Assembly: GCA_034620365.1 (NCBI GenBank)
Contig: JAQGEQ010000267.1
Coordinates: 51,704 to 115,703, forward strand
Origin: Pegea sp. RAD2-039
Taxonomy: Eukaryota > Chordata > Thaliacea > Salpida > Salpidae
Reading direction: 5' to 3'
Length of the DNA stretch: 64,000 bases
Shown here in pieces: positions 19,439 through 32,547 of this stretch. The notes under the pieces are model-generated. The model worked only from the letters and a program-made list of their open reading frames with translations, was not told where the DNA came from and ran no database searches. Each line of letters begins with the position of its first letter. The stretch's first letter is position 1. The position numbers were made by a program, and so were the translations under genes.

Positions 19439-19912
19439 CTGAGCCACAAACACTAAACTTTTTTACTTTGATAATATTCAGAAAAAGTTCTATAAATATT
19501 GAAGCACATTGTTTTCTACATCTAACCTTTTTATTATAATTTGGAAACCGCGTTTTGCGGTTGAATTTTAGTCTAAACCTCCTACAATTTTTTTGACTAA
19601 CTTATGTAGATAATATCTGATAATTGTTAATCATTCTTGTTAAATTTAAATAATAGTTGACTACTTGACTCTGATTAAGCTTATTGTTAGTTTTATAAAA
19701 GATAAATAAGATTTAAAACAGAAACTTGTCATTACATAATCCGTGATCTTCATTAGCTGATGAAGTCATAAACGGAAATTAATTAATCAAAACAAATCGG
19801 CGCATCGCAAATATCAATCTTCTAGAAAATACGAAACTGCTTAAACTAGAAGTGAGAATGTTTGGAAGTTCTTCACTACTCGTCACCATGTATTCTGAAC
19901 AGCATCTCTTTT
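19439..19912 (-). pseudogene. Subfamily B copy, S1 to S5
   Basis: Acceptor TTTACAG complement at about 19913, S1 CCSEYMVTSSEELPN, then FAMRRFVLIN followed by a TAA, MTSSANEDHGLCNDKF at 19722-19769, hairpin 19546-19562 and S5 at 19439-19458. One of the two most complete B copies. The in-frame TAA and the lost donor (TTAAAT) mark it as decayed. Confidence 0.5.
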
Positions 19913-20328
19913 CTGTAAAGAAGTTTATTGTTCACTTTATTCAATGGCTAATCTTTCCAACTTTTTTTATTTTTAACAACAACACATTGAGTCTTTATGG
20001 AGTATTGCCGAGTCTCACTCTACTAGCTTTTCAGTAAATCATAAATTTGTTGACAACGAAAGTTTTTAAAAATATTTTTTGCTAAAATTTAATTAATCTA
20101 AAAAAATTATTTGAAATAGAATGTAACAAATTTAGATTTACAGTTAAAAAGATTAAACTTTTTTATGAAATTTTATTCTTTAATATTTTCAAACATTTCT
20201 AATACTACTCAACTTTAGCAATGACAAATTGTAATTACATTTAATTACCAGCGATTGTTCCTAATTTTATAAAATTATTTGTTGATATACTTTATATAGG
20301 CTTGCTTTGTTCATTAAATGCTAATGTG

Positions 20329-20428
20329 GAGCGGTCAGCATAATTAGAGCATTCATCGGAGGACACATGGTGAAGAGTAGTAACGAACTTCCAAATTTGT
20401 TTGGTTCAGAAACAGTTTTATTATTTTA
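20329..20428 (+). pseudogene. Diverged S1-like exon (GGHMVKSSNELPN)
   Basis: Reads GAVSIIRAFIGGHMVKSSN, then ELPNLFGS, then TAG. Slightly higher G+C than its surroundings. Copies on the minus strand at 7430-7535 and 26505-26610. Confidence 0.35.
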
Positions 20429-20523
20429 GTAAAAAATTTAGTAACCGATTTGGTTCTTAACAAAAAATCTTAGAATATTTTTATATAAATTGTAATTTAC
20501 AATTATTATAATTTTTGTAATTT

Positions 20524-20959
20524 GAGCCACAAACACTAAATTTCTTTGAAATTATAAAGTTAGCAAATATTCCCATGACAACCGGAAACGTAATACTCTA
20601 TTTACTTAAAGTTATTATATTTTGGAAATCCGTTATTTACGGTTTGATTTCTATTTGTAAATTCTACTTTTTCTACAACTGAATATATTCAAATTAAAGT
20701 TGTAGACGGATGGGTAGTTCATATGAATACTTGTATTTTACACTGGCGTAAGCTTTGATTATAGTAAAAAGTAAAAATCAACAAACATTAAAATTCTAAT
20801 TCATGAATCCAAGATTTTACTTTTGCTATATTTTATTTTTGCCCCAACCAGTTAATACCCATGCATCTTTTCTGCTTGTCAATTCAGTTTGATAATAATG
20901 AAGACTAAACCTTACTCTTCTATCAACTGCATCTGATAATCAAAAGTGATAAGGACTTC
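20524..20959 (-). pseudogene. Subfamily C copy, S3-S4-S5
   Basis: S3 at 20930-20959. Hairpin at 20637-20654 carries an extra T (AATCCGT...ACGGTT). S5 at 20524-20540. The flank right of S3 continues into the long A+T-rich C-B interval. Confidence 0.5.
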
Positions 20960-21730
20960 TAAAACAAATCTCAACAAATATTTGCATCTGATATTTTAAC
21001 AGCTTCTAAAATATTGTTTAAAAAATTGTCATAAAAAGTTTGTTCAACATTTTATATTTAAATAAGTTTTTATAAATTGGGAATATTTGTAATAAGAAAT
21101 GTAATTAAAAGCTAATTTTAAAACATTTTTAAAATTACATTGAAATAATTAATAATTATGTTTAAATGTGTGTTTCCAAGCATAAAGCAATAACTCAATC
21201 AAATTAGATTTATTCTTATTTTAGAAAACAGACTATTTGTAAGATTTTGAAAATGATTCGAAATTATTTGCAAAAAGTAAAATCAAAAGTAAAAAACTTT
21301 GATTCATAATTGAAATGTTTATTATTTCTATAAAATTGAAAATTTCAATTCAACTTTTTAAAAAATATTCAAACATAACAACTGAAAAGTTCATTTTATT
21401 TTTGTTATCAGCAATTCTCTGCAATTTCCAAATATCATTTCAATATTTAGTTTATTTCCAAAACTAGAAATTGTCATTCAAACAACTCATTAAAATTAAG
21501 ACGATTTCTAAAAAATAATCTATTTATTGGCTAGTTATCTAAAAGTAACTATTACCTAATAAACAAATAAAGGAACTTGATTTTTCATCTAGTATTAAAA
21601 TTAAAGATCACATTTCTATCAAAGTATTCAAACTTATTAGAAATCACTCAACTGTAACAACTGAAAATTGTAATTTTATTTTTATCTTATCAACAAATCT
21701 CCACTATCTTCTAAAATAAATTCAATATTT
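20960..21730. repeat. C-B interval, repeated
   Basis: A+T-rich interval also present at 29290-30060 and 60735-61500 and, inverted, at 33070-33830, 43010-43760 and 49800-50540. It has no obvious gene. Confidence 0.6.
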
Positions 21731-21734
21731 ACTG

Positions 21735-21960
21735 AAGTTTGAAGGACATGTAACAAATTGATATTAACTTGTCTCACAAAGCAATCGTTTGCTTAGTGGT
21801 TGAAGATGCTGATGATTCTTCTGCTTCTAGCACAATCACTTGTAAATACTCTTTGACTGATAACATCAAGTTAATAAAATTTGAAACATAAACTTAAGTT
21901 CCAAAGTATTTTTTTATAAATCTTTAATACAGAGAAATTTCACTTTCAACAAAACTTTTC
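21735..21960 (-). pseudogene. B-type S6 segment
   Basis: LDVISQRVFTSDC (one codon changed), RRIISIFNH, TAA, then CFVRQVN. Possible donor GTAAATATT at about 21730 on the minus strand. Confidence 0.4.
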
Positions 21961-22053
21961 TTTTAAACAACTAATCTAAGAAAACTTAATCTTAATTTAA
22001 AAAAGGTATTTATTTAAAAAGTTTTAAAACTTTTTTCACATTTACAAATACCA

Positions 22054-22440
22054 CTGAGCCACAAACACTAAACTTTTTATACTTTATAAATCTCAGAAAA
22101 AATCTCAACAATAACGAAATTTATTAAAGCTGCACTTTTTTAGTTCGTTGAAACCGCATTTTTGCGGTTGAATTTCAGTCTAAAACTCCTACAATTTTTT
22201 TGACTAACTTTTGTAGATAACATCTGATAATTGTTAATCATTCTTGTTAAATTTAAAAAATCGTTAACTACTTGACTCTATTTAAGCTTATTGTTAGTTT
22301 TATAAAAGATAAATAAGACTTAAAACAGAAACTTGTCATTACATAATCCGTGATCTTCATTAGTCGATAAAGGCTTAAAAGGATAATAATTAATCAAAAC
22401 AAATCGGCGCTTCAATTGTTGAGCGAGTAGTTTGAAATCT
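22054..22440 (-). pseudogene. Subfamily B copy, S2-S4-S5
   Basis: S5 at 22054-22073, hairpin AACCGC-ATTTTT-GCGGTT at 22152-22169, S2 with NEDHGLCNDKF at about 22330. The right end is the S2/S3 inverted fusion. Confidence 0.5.
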
Positions 22441-22844
22441 CTAAAATAATCAAAGCAAAACTGCAAACACAAAAAAAGTATAAACTTCCTTTCATCCTTA
22501 TTAGGTTTTATAAAAACATTTCTTTTTCAACCATTATTTCTTAGTTCTTAATTTCGTGTATTTTTAAAACCAAATTACATTTTTAGTCAAAGATTTTCAT
22601 CAAATTAAATAGAAATAAGATTATTACTAATCATTTAAATTTAAGGTTTTAAATTTAGTATACTATGACTGAAGAAAATACGAAACTATGTAAGAAGTAG
22701 TAGCAATAAAAACTCCTTCAAGCCAAGAAATAAAAAAAAATAACTTCTTAATCTTAATGTAAGAGAAATTTTTACTTATTTTGCAAAATAATAACTGCTA
22801 AGACTTGAAACCATTTAAGCTTCGTCTAAACATTTCCTTCAAGT

Positions 22845-22995
22845 ATACTGGGCATGACCACGAAACACAAAGATATTTTTAAATCAATCTGGTATTGACT
22901 TGGTGTCATTGGTGGAAGTATATCTAATTGTCAAGATGTTAAGATCCTCAGTACTTTCAACCACTAAGTAGATTTGATGATAAGATAACTAAAAT
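22845..22995 (+). pseudogene. E-type S6 segment
   Basis: LGVIGGSI-type start, QDVKILSTFNH, then TAA. Twin of 3765-3935 with one difference in the variable middle. Confidence 0.4.
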
Positions 22996-23792
22996 TTGTA
23001 GTTGTTACAGTTGAGTGATTTCTAGCAAGTTTGAATAAAACTTAAAGTTTACAGAAATGAGAAACTTCTAAATTATGTTTTTAAGATCCTCATGTTCACT
23101 TTTTTTTACTATTATTTTGCTAAAAAAATTATTTCTATTCATTTTATTGAAGAAAAATATTTTTGTAATTTTTTAATTCAATTAAATAGAACAAATAGAA
23201 AAGCACTTTTCTAAATACTTTTTATAAACTAATTAATTATTAGTAAACATAAACCTCTTTTACATACTTAACACAATTTACAGAAATAATTTCACATTTT
23301 TGAAAATTATACTAAACACCAGAAAAGTTATCTTTTCTATTTATACAGAGCGCAAATTTGCAGCTATCATCGAAATATTTGAAAACCTGTTTTTCTGTTA
23401 ACTGAATATCCAAATTATTTTACTTTTTCTACTAATTTGTTGTAAAATGACAAAGTAGATGGATATGTGTTTGAAATATTTCTTTTATATGATGATCACC
23501 TTATGATGATCACAAACTTAACTTATGTTTTTATGATAGCTCCAAATGTGCACTTTGTAAAAACAGAAAAAAAAAATAATTTATCAATATACAATTTAAG
23601 TGTTTGCTCACTTAATATGAAAACTGTCTTTTAAGTTTATTGTTTATTTATAAATTCTACTTTATCTCTCACTAATATTTGCATAATTTCAATCAATTGA
23701 TAGAAGAGTTCTTCTGCATGCACAAGAAGTAAAAACTCTTCGACCAAAATTGCAATCAGTAGTTGCAGGAGCTTTGTGAAAGTTAAAACTTA

Positions 23793-23999
23793 AAAGACAA
23801 CAATAAAGAAGACAAATCAATTTAAATCACAGATTTTTCAACTTTTTACTCAAAACAAACAACATTTCAGGTTTAGTGATTTAGTGTGTTTTGAAAAACG
23901 TTTGAGTAAAATTTCTATATTTTTTAAGAGATGTGAAAAAATTTCTTTTTTAGTTTACACAGAAGAATTTAACTCAAAGATTTTAAAAATAAATTTTTA
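23793..23999 (+). pseudogene. Open frame, twin of 4719-4925
   Basis: Keeps FRFSDLVCFEKR and YTEEF open. The CAG near 4851 is AAG here (Gln to Lys), without introducing a stop. Confidence 0.35.
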
Positions 24000-24258
24000 C
24001 TAAAAATTAATCCTTCTAATAATATGACATTAAATAGAATATTGGAAGTTTATATTTATAATCTAATAACATTTTTATAAAAAAATAAGTTTTAATTTTT
24101 TTCAAACTTTTAATAGATTGCTTAAATGTAGAAACTAAAACTTTTAATCAAATACTATTATTAATAATTATCCGTAAATTTCGTAAAGCAATTTGTATAT
24201 ATAATGATTTTAAATAAGTTGTTTAAAGTCTTTCTAACAAAACTTTTTTGTTCTTTTG

Positions 24259-24487
24259 ACTAACAATAATTAACTCCAAAACTTTTACAAATTTTTATTC
24301 AAAACACTTTATCACCTTTGACTATCAATTAAGTGACCTTAAATTAGTAGAAATTATTGATAGATTTTCAACCGTAATTAGGAAGGTTTTCAAACTGGAT
24401 ATAATCAGAAAATGTTAAGTGATACAACAGACATCAGCTTTTTCGGTATTTAAACAACCAATGAAGCTTAGTATTTGTGGCTCAGTG
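24259..24487 (+). pseudogene. Subfamily D copy
   Basis: Twin of 5185-5412: SKHFITFDYQLSD, VEIIDRFSTVIRK, stop, then KLSICGSVYSTN. Hairpin 24370-24388. Confidence 0.5.
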
Positions 24488-25681
24488 TATTCAACAAATG
24501 TGAAAATAGTTTTTTGTAAATTTTGTTAAAAGAGTGAATACTTTTTTGATCAACATTTTGTTGCTTACGAACCGAGTTTAAAAGAAAAAAAATAAAAATC
24601 TTTATTATCAACTCCATCTGAAAATCAAAGTTATAAGGTTCTTAAAACAAAACTCAACAAATAATTGAATCTGTTATTTTTAGCTCTACAAAAAAGTTGT
24701 TTGAAAAATAATGAAAAAAATAAATTTAAAAAATTAAAAAATTTAATATATAAACAAATAATTTTATAAAATTAGTAAGATTTGCTGATAATGAAATGTA
24801 ATTACAATTTGTCATTGCTAAAGTTGAGTAATATTAGAAATGTTTGAAAATATTAAAGAATAAAATTTCATAAAAAAGTTTAATCTTTTTAACCGTAAAT
24901 CTAAATTTGTTACATTCTATTTCAAATAATTTTTTTAGATTAATTAAATTTTAGCAAAAAATATTTTTAAAAACTTTCGATGCCAACAAATTTATAATTT
25001 ACTGAAAAGCTAGTAGAGTGAGACTCGGCAATACTCCTTAAAGACTCAATGTGTTGTTGTTAAAAATAAAAAAAGTTGGAAAGATTGGCCATTGAATAAA
25101 GTGAACAATAAACTTCTTTACAGAAATGAGATGCTGTTCAGAATACATGGTGACGAGTAGTCTTCTACATTAATATATATTTCTCAACTAGCTTCTCTAT
25201 ATTTAACTTTGTTTATCTTTATCATTAATACTTTGACTCAAAGCACAGCCACCCTCTAATATATTATTATTATTATTTAATATTAATATTATTTAATACT
25301 CCACTTTAATCTTTTTTTTGCTTTTTGAAAAGATGTGATTTGAAAGCAAAATTTTGCTAAAAATTAATCGATCTTAAAAATTGATATAAAATAGAATAAC
25401 AAAAAATTATAAATAAAAAAATAGTTTTAAACTATAATACTTTTTATAAAATTAAATTTATAGTATTTTTTTTAACTTTTAAAATATTACTTAACTGTAG
25501 CAACTAAAACTGTTAATTAAACCTTATTATTAATAATTATCTGCATTTTTAAATAAAAATTTTATATACTGAATAATTTTAGACAATTCTGTTTTGCTAC
25601 AATTGATTAAATCTTTTTTGTTCTTATAACTAACAAATATTAACTCCAAAAATTTACTAATTTTTTTTCGAAACATTTTAT

Positions 25682-25968
25682 CACCTTTGACTATCAGGTG
25701 CAGTTGATAGACGAGAAGTTTCTAGTATTTATTATTATCACACCCAATCTGCAAGCAGATAGAATGTAGTGGCATTATATACCTTCCATCTATTTCTTCA
25801 GTTTCTACACAATTATTTAAAATAAGTAGAAAGTATTGATAAATTATCAACCGTAAAAGAAACGGTTTCCAAATTTGGACAAATGAATCATTCGAAACAT
25901 TACAAATCTAGAGTTAGTTAGCTTTTTGCATTATTTAAACTAATAATGAAACTTAGTGTTTGTGGCGC
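25682..25968 (+). pseudogene. Subfamily A copy
   Basis: Twin of 6609-6897. Hairpin 25849-25867. Confidence 0.5.
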
Positions 25969-26119
25969 AGTTTATTAAAAATGTGAAAACAGTTTTATCT
26001 AAAATTTTGTTAAAAAACTGAATTCATTTTATTTTATGAAATTATTTTACATATTTTGTTCGTAAAATTAATTTTTCAAAGGAAATATGTAAAATAATTA
26101 ATAATAAGTAATTTAATAA

Positions 26120-26412
26120 GTAAAATCTTGGATTCATTAATTAGAATTTTAATGTTTGTTGATTTTCACTTTTTACTATAATCAAAGCTTACGCCAGTGT
26201 AAAATACAAGTATTCATATGAACTACCCATCCGTCTACAACTTTAATTTGAATATATTCAGTTGTAGAAAAAGTAGAATTTACAAATAGAAATCAAACCG
26301 TAAATAACGGTTCTCCAAAAGAATTAACCAATAATGATATAAAGGGTGTTAAGTTGTCATTGGAATATTTGCTGACTTTATAATTTCAAAGAACTTTAGT
26401 CTTTGTGGCTCA
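26120..26412 (+). pseudogene. Truncated subfamily C copy
   Basis: Twin of 7048-7340, with the same 17-bp-arm inverted repeat on its left and the same altered S5 (AGTCTTTGTGG). Confidence 0.45.
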
Positions 26413-27252
26413 AATTATAAAAAAATATTCTAAGATTTTTTGTTAAGAACCAAATCGGTTACTAAATTTTTTTACTAAAATAATAAAACTGTTTCTGAAC
26501 CAAACAAATTTGGAAGTTCGTTACTACTCTTCACCATGTGTCCTCCGATGAATGCTCTAATTATGCTGACCGCTCCACATTAGCATTTAATGAACAAAGC
26601 AAGTCTATATAAAGTAAATAAACAAATAATTTCATAAAATTAGTAAGATTTGCTGATAATGAAATGTAATTACAATTTGTCATTGCTAAAGTTGAGTAAT
26701 ATTAGAAATGTTTGAAAATATTAAAGAATAAAATTTCATAAAAAAGTTTAATCTTTTTAACTATAAATCTAAATTTGTTATATTCTATTTCAAATAATTT
26801 TTTTAGATTAATTAAATTTTAGCAAAAAATTTTTTTTTAATTTTTCGATGTCAACAAATTTATAATTTACTGAAAAGCTAGTAGAGTGAGACTCGGCAAT
26901 ACTCCATAAATACTCAATGTGTTGTTGTTAAAAATAAGAAAAGTTGGAAAGATTGGCCATTGAATAAAGTGAACAATAAACTTCTTTACAGAAAAGAGAT
27001 GTTGTTCAGAATACATGGTGACGAGTAGTCTTCTACATTAATATATATTTCTCAACTAGCTTCTCTATATTTAACTTTGTTTATATTTATCTTTAATACT
27101 TTGACTCAAAGCACAGCCACCCTCTAATATATTATTATTATTATTTAATATTAATATTATTTAATATTCCACTTTAATCTTTTTTTTTCAGCTTTTTGAA
27201 AAGATGTGATTTGAAAGCAAAATTTTGCTACTTTTTTTTCAAAACATTTTAT

Positions 27253-27540
27253 CACCTTTGACTATCAGGTGCAGTTGATAGACGAGAAGTTTCTAGTATT
27301 TATTATTATCACACCCAATATGCAAGCAGATAGAATGTAGTGGCATTATATACCTTCCATCTATTTCTTCAGTTTCTACAAAATTACTTAAAATAAGTAG
27401 AAAGTATTGATAAATTATCAACCGTAAAAGAAACGGTTTCCAAATTTGGACAAATGAATCATTCGAAACATTTCAAATCTGGAGTTAGTTAGCTTTTTGT
27501 ATTATTTAAACTAATAATGAAACTTAGTGTTTGTGGCGCA
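27253..27540 (+). pseudogene. Subfamily A copy
   Basis: S3 with NMQ for NLQ (CAATATGCAAG), hairpin 27420-27438, S5 at 27523-27540. Placed directly after a truncated S1 exon (about 27030-27235), so the usual A-D interval is shortened. Confidence 0.5.
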
Positions 27541-28860
27541 GTTTATTCAAAATGTGAAAACAGTTTTATCTAAAATTTTGTTAAAAAACTGAATTCATTT
27601 TTTTTTATTATAAAATTATTTTAATTATTTTGTTGAAAAAATTAATTTTTAAAATTTGAAGTGATTTTTTAAATTTTTCTACATTTAATTGAAATTTACT
27701 TAGTTTTAATTTTATAATTATTTTAAAGTAATTTTTGCTTCTATAAAGTTTAAACACTGAAAGCTAAAAGTCCTATCAAAGAATCTTTACAAAAATTAAA
27801 CTAAAATTAAAAATTTTATTTAAATAAGTTGAATAGATTGCCGAAAACTCAGTAATTTCTTTAAATACGAACTTTTTAAAATTTTGTTTTTGTTTTGGTC
27901 AAATATAATTTTTGAATATTTTTTTAATTCTTGAACAAATTTATTGTCTTTTTTATAAAAAGATTTTCTTAAATACTTCATGTAAAATTATATGATAAAA
28001 ATAATAAATAATTTTTTTATTTATTTCTCAGCAGAAATATTTTATGTTTAAAACAAACATGTTTAAAAATACATTGAACACCACTACAGATAAATATCTG
28101 TTGTTTTTACATCACAAACATTTTAATATCATTAATATTTAATTTTTCTATGAGTTTATTTTTAAAAGGTATTTTTAATTTTACAGAATATCTAAAATAT
28201 TAAATATTAAAAATAGAAGATTTGAAATTCTGATTTTTTGTTTACTAAATATTTAAAGCTTCTACTTTTTTCTATCGAATTGTTGTTAATTGAAAAAGTA
28301 GATTAAAATTAAAATTATTTTTGTTTAGTAAATATTTAAATCTGAAATTATTTCCAAAGAGTTTTTGAAAATATCTTTTTGCAAAAATAGAAATTTTGTT
28401 TTATTATGAAATTACAAAAATAAGTTTTTATAGAAAACAAATTTTTGGAAAAAGTTAAAAAACTGCAGAAAAAAGTTGAAAATAAATTTCAGAAATTTCT
28501 GTTTTCATAAAATGTATTCTTTTTTTGCAAACTTTTTTATATTTAATTATTTTTCTGAAAGACTTGAAAATCTAAAAGCTAAAAAATTTATAAAGATTTA
28601 AACCATGAGCATCACATAAATTATCTTTTCAGAATTTGTTCATCTAATTCATATCCATTTCTCAAAATCTTTAGGAATTGAAATTTTTGAAATTAAAATA
28701 TTTCTCTTTTCTTTAAAATTATTATAAAAATTTTTGAATCTGAAACTTCATATTACCATTTAAATTTATTCATATCTTTTCAAGAAAAGCTTATATCGAT
28801 TTGATATTTGTTTATTTAATAACCAAATTTCTTTAATTTAGATGATTTTTATCTGAATTT
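27541..28860. repeat. Inter-module spacer, long form
   Basis: Inverted orientation, with the 222-bp segment at about 27649-27883 and the ACAGATA/TATCTGT repeat at about 28086-28101. Confidence 0.8.
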
Positions 28861-29287
28861 GAGCCACAAACACTAAATTTCTTTGAAATTATAAAGTCAG
28901 CAAATATTCCCATGACAACCGGAAATGTAATACTCTATTTACTTGAAGTTTATTATATTTTGGAGAACCGTTATTTACGGGTTGATTTCTATTTGTAAAT
29001 TCTACTGTTTCTACAACTGAATATATTCAAATTAAAGTTGTAGACGGATGGGTAGTTCATATGAATACTTGTATTTTACACTGGCGTAAGCTTTGATTAT
29101 AGTAAAAAGTAAAAATCAACAAACATTAAAATTCTAATTTATGAATCCAAGATTTTACTTTTGCTATATTTTATTTTTGCCCCAACCAGTTAATACCCAT
29201 GCATCTTTTCTGCTTGTCAATTCAGTTTGATAATAATGAAGACTAAACCTTGCTCTTCTATCAACTGCATCTGATAATCAAAAGTGA
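28861..29287 (-). pseudogene. Subfamily C copy, S3-S4-S5
   Basis: S3 at 29258-29287 and S5 at 28861-28878. The hairpin gained a G (AACCGTTATTTACGGGTT, 28966-28983), which shifts the S4 frame. Confidence 0.5.
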
Positions 29288-30069
29288 TAAGGACTTCTCA
29301 AATAAAACTCAACAAATATTTGCATCTGAAATTTTAACAGCTTCTAAAATATTGTTTAAAAAATTGTCATAAAAAAGTTTCTTCAACATTTTATATTTAA
29401 ATAAGTTTTTATAAATTAGGAATATTTGTTGATAAAAAATGTAATTAAAAGCTAATTTTAAATATTTTTAAAATTAAATTGAGATAATTAATAATTATAT
29501 CTAAATATCTGTTTACAAAAATAAAACGCTAGTTCTATCAAATTAGATTTTTTCTCATTTTATAAAACAGACTATTTTTAAGATTTTGAAAATGATTCGA
29601 TATTATTTGCAAAAAGTAAAATCAAAAGTAAAAAACTTTGATTCATAAATGAAATGTTTATTATTTCTATAAAATTGAAAATTTCATTTCAACTTTTCAA
29701 AAAATATTCAAACATAACAACTGAAAAGTTCATTTTATTTTTGTTATCAGCAATTCTCTGCAAATTCCAAATATCAATTCAATATTTAGTTTATTTCCAA
29801 AACTAGAAAATTGTCATTTAAAAAACTCATTAAAATTAAAAAAATTCTAAAAAATAATCTATTTAGTGGCTAAATATCTAAAAATAACTATTACCTAATA
29901 AACAAATAAAGGAACTTGATTTTTCATCTAGTATTAAAATTAAAGATCACATTTCTATCAAATTATTCAAACTTATTAGAAATCACTCAACTGTAACAAC
30001 TGAAAATTGTAATTTTATTTTTATCTTATCAACAAATCTCCACTATCTTCTAAAATAAATTCAATATTT

Positions 30070-30200
30070 ACTAAAGTTTAATTAACTGATTTAATTTACT
30101 GATTTATTGAAACGTGGCATTTACGTGACAAGAAACGCTTTCACAACTGAAAGACGTCGACGATTAGATATATTTTACTGATATAGTTTTAAAACGTTCT
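30070..30200. other. VWA flank without the VWA exon
   Basis: The CACGT/GTCGAC block is present (one CACGT core changed to CACGGC-like GTGGCA), but the VWA codons are gone. The C-B interval joins it directly at about 30075. Confidence 0.55.
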
Positions 30201-30218
30201 TCACATTTAAAAATAACA

Positions 30219-30560
30219 CTGAGCCACAAACACTAAACTTCTTTACTTTAATAATACTCAGAAAAAGTTTCGTAAATATTGAAACATATTCTAAGTTTCT
30301 TCTCCCAACCTTTTTTATTGTTAATTTGGAAACCGCGTTTTTGCGGTTGAATTTCAGTCTAAAACTCCTACATTTTTTTGATCAACTTTTGTAGATAACA
30401 TCTGATAATTGTTAGTCATTCTTGTTAAATTTAAAATAATAGTTATTTACTTGACTCTAATTAAGCTTATTGTTAGTTTTATAAAAGATAAATAAGACTT
30501 ACAACAGAAACTTTTTATTACGTAATTTTTGAGCTTTATTAGCCGATGAATCTTGAATTG
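30219..30560 (-). pseudogene. Subfamily B copy with a diverged S2
   Basis: S5 at 30219-30238 and hairpin 30331-30348 are typical B. At 30509-30556 the minus strand reads SSANKAQKLRNKKF, a fourth, more diverged S2, so the copy switches lineage at about 30505. Confidence 0.45.
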
Positions 30561-30574
30561 ATCAAATCGGCACC

Positions 30575-30745
30575 TCAATAGTTAACACTTTTTAACTATA
30601 TATATATATAAAGATATATATTGCTTAGTGAATTAAGGTGCTGAGAACTGTTTTGCTTCAGCACGTTGACTTGAAATTTGACTAATAACACAAGTTAATA
30701 AAAATTTGGAATACAAAACTTAATTTCCAAATAACTATAGGCGGT
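30575..30745 (-). pseudogene. J-type S6-like segment
   Basis: Reads VLLVKFQVNVLKQNS and then SSQHLNSLSN where other copies have ...FNH-. It forms the start of the block shared only with the window end. The GTGCTGA...TCAGCAC bases are complementary over 7 bp. Confidence 0.3.
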
Positions 30746-31960
30746 CATCCTGACCCAGTTACGTCATTGAAAGTATTGAATAATAATTTAATTTCTTAAA
30801 AGACTTTTTTTTAATTTTTAATAAAACCAAATTTCATTATTAACTAAACTATTTTTAAACGAGTTAAATTGTTTAATCTTTTTTTAAGAAGTTATTTTTT
30901 TAATTTTGAAACTTTTTTGAATTTAAAATTAACCCTAAATAAAATTAATCAAAATACACTTAAGAAAATTGAAGCCATTCTGAACAGCATCTCATTTCTG
31001 TAAAGAAGTTTATTGTTCACTTTATTCAATGGCTAATCTTTCCAACTTTTTCTTTTTCAACAACAACACTGCAGTATTGCTGAGTGTCCGTGTGCTAGTT
31101 TTTTGAATTTATTATCAGATTACAAAATCATCAAACTTTTATTGATCCTTATTCTGTTAGGATCACTTTATTTTAGTGATCATTTCGTTATTTCATCTTC
31201 AATTCACTCTCACTGACGTCACAGGGTCTTGACGATTAACTTGTATTTAGTTGGTAATTAATTATGTATTAAAAGTTGTTATTGTTTTTGTCTGGATGGT
31301 TGAAAAGTTTTATATTTTAAGTTGCTATAATGCAGATGAGACCTCAGCACATTTAAAAACCAAACAATAGAATTCTTCGTAACAAAAGTTTATATCATTT
31401 TCTTACGGTTAGCAGAGATGTTTAAAAAAATCGAAGTGCTAATTTGTATAAATAGCCGGTTAGTATTTCAATAGTATCATGTTTAACGAACTAAATTAAT
31501 ATTTGTTAGATATATTGTTGTTTGTAAAACAATTTATCACCCTTGACTACGAAGATCAATTGTTAGGCGAGTGGTTTGAAATCTCTAAAATAATCAAAGC
31601 AAATCTGCAAACACAAAAAAGTATAAACTTCCTTTCATCCTCTGCTTTATTCTACAAAAAAATCACAAATTGTAAAATTTTATAGATAGCAAGTAAACCG
31701 CAAAAAGACATTCTTCAAATTAATCATGGTAACAGTTCCATTCTGGGTTTCATGTTTTTAAAACTAATTAAATTTTTGATTTGATTTTTCGGTTGTGAGC
31801 TCTTTTTTACTCCATTCTCTTTCATGAAACCGACCAAAAACTGTGTCTCACATTACTAACGTTTTCGATATTAGCATCAAATGATAATATATACTCGATT
31901 ATATGCATCTTGGCATGAGTCTTTAGTTGTTGATGATGAAAAGATGATGAGTGCAACTAT
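30746..31960. repeat. Block found again only inverted at the window end
   Basis: Pairs with about 62620-63840 (coordinates sum to about 94,580). It is less A+T-rich than its surroundings and has TGACGTCA, GTGATC...GATCAC and a GGCGGTCATCCTGACC string. It includes a shortened S1 start near 30975-31090, in which the segment between ACAACAACAC and GCAGTATTGC is deleted. No known gene is recognised. Confidence 0.6.
31503..31685 (+). CDS. S3-type exon, open 60 codons
   Basis: From TTG at 31503 the frame reads LLFVKQFITLDYEDQLLGEWFE, then ISKIIKANLQTQKS and SSSALFYKK. FIT-DY--QL and ANLQ align with FITFDYQVQL and PNLQ of subfamily A and with the E form at 40500-40600. The start codon is only a guess. 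As an internal exon it would begin nearer FIT. The inverted copy at about 62920-63085 also keeps ITLDYEDQLLGEW. Confidence 0.4.
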   Translation: MLDILLFVKQFITLDYEDQLLGEWFEISKIIKANLQTQKSINFLSSSALFYKKITNCKIL

Positions 31961-32400
31961 GGATACATGGTGACGAGTAGTGAAGAACTTCTAAACATTT
32001 TCACTTCTAGTTTAAGCAGTTTCGTATTTTCTGGAAGATTGATATTTGCGATGCACCGATTTGTTTTGATTAATTAATTTCCTTTTATGACTTCGTCGAC
32101 TAATGAAGATCACGAATTATGTAATGACAAGTTTCTGTTTTAAGTCTTTTTTAACTTTTATAAAACTAACAATTAACTTAATTAGAGTCAAGTAGTTAAC
32201 TATTTTTTTTTAATTTAACAAGAATGACAAGCAATTATCAGATGTTATCTAAAATTGTAGGAGTTTTAGACTTAAATTCAACCGCAAAAACGCGGTTTCC
32301 AAATTAAACACGAATTAAAAAAATGAAGGCATTCACAATTTTTTTAATCTTTTTTCTGAGTATTATTAAAGTAAAAAAGTTTAGTGTTTGTGGCTCTGGG
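31961..32400 (+). pseudogene. Subfamily B copy, S1 to S5
   Basis: YMVTSSEELLN, FAMHRFVLIN then TAA, MTSSTNEDHELCNDKF, S4 hairpin 32280-32297, S5 at 32380-32400. A 16-base stretch of S4 (the TTAGTC part) is deleted. The S1 start is replaced by the 30746-31960 block. Confidence 0.5.
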
Positions 32401-32547
32401 TTACCTTTAAATGTGAAAAAAGTTTTAAAACTATATCAGTAAAATATATCTAATCGTCGACCTCTTTCAGTTGTGAAAGCGTTTCTTGTCACGTAATTGT
32501 CACGTTTCAATAAATCACTAAATTAAATCAGTTAATTAAATTGGTGA

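Larger units (their letters stand above)
22295..27030. repeat. 4.7-kb segmental duplication, right copy
   Basis: Partner of 3220-7958. The differences are scattered single bases and one- or two-base length changes in homopolymers, so the event is recent relative to the divergence of the subfamilies. Confidence 0.9.

Noticed and set aside
30600..30625. Telomere or centromere satellite signal (TATATATA runs, palindromes)
   Set aside because: No telomeric tandem repeat and no long monomeric satellite apart from the single 59-bp array at 1554-2018.
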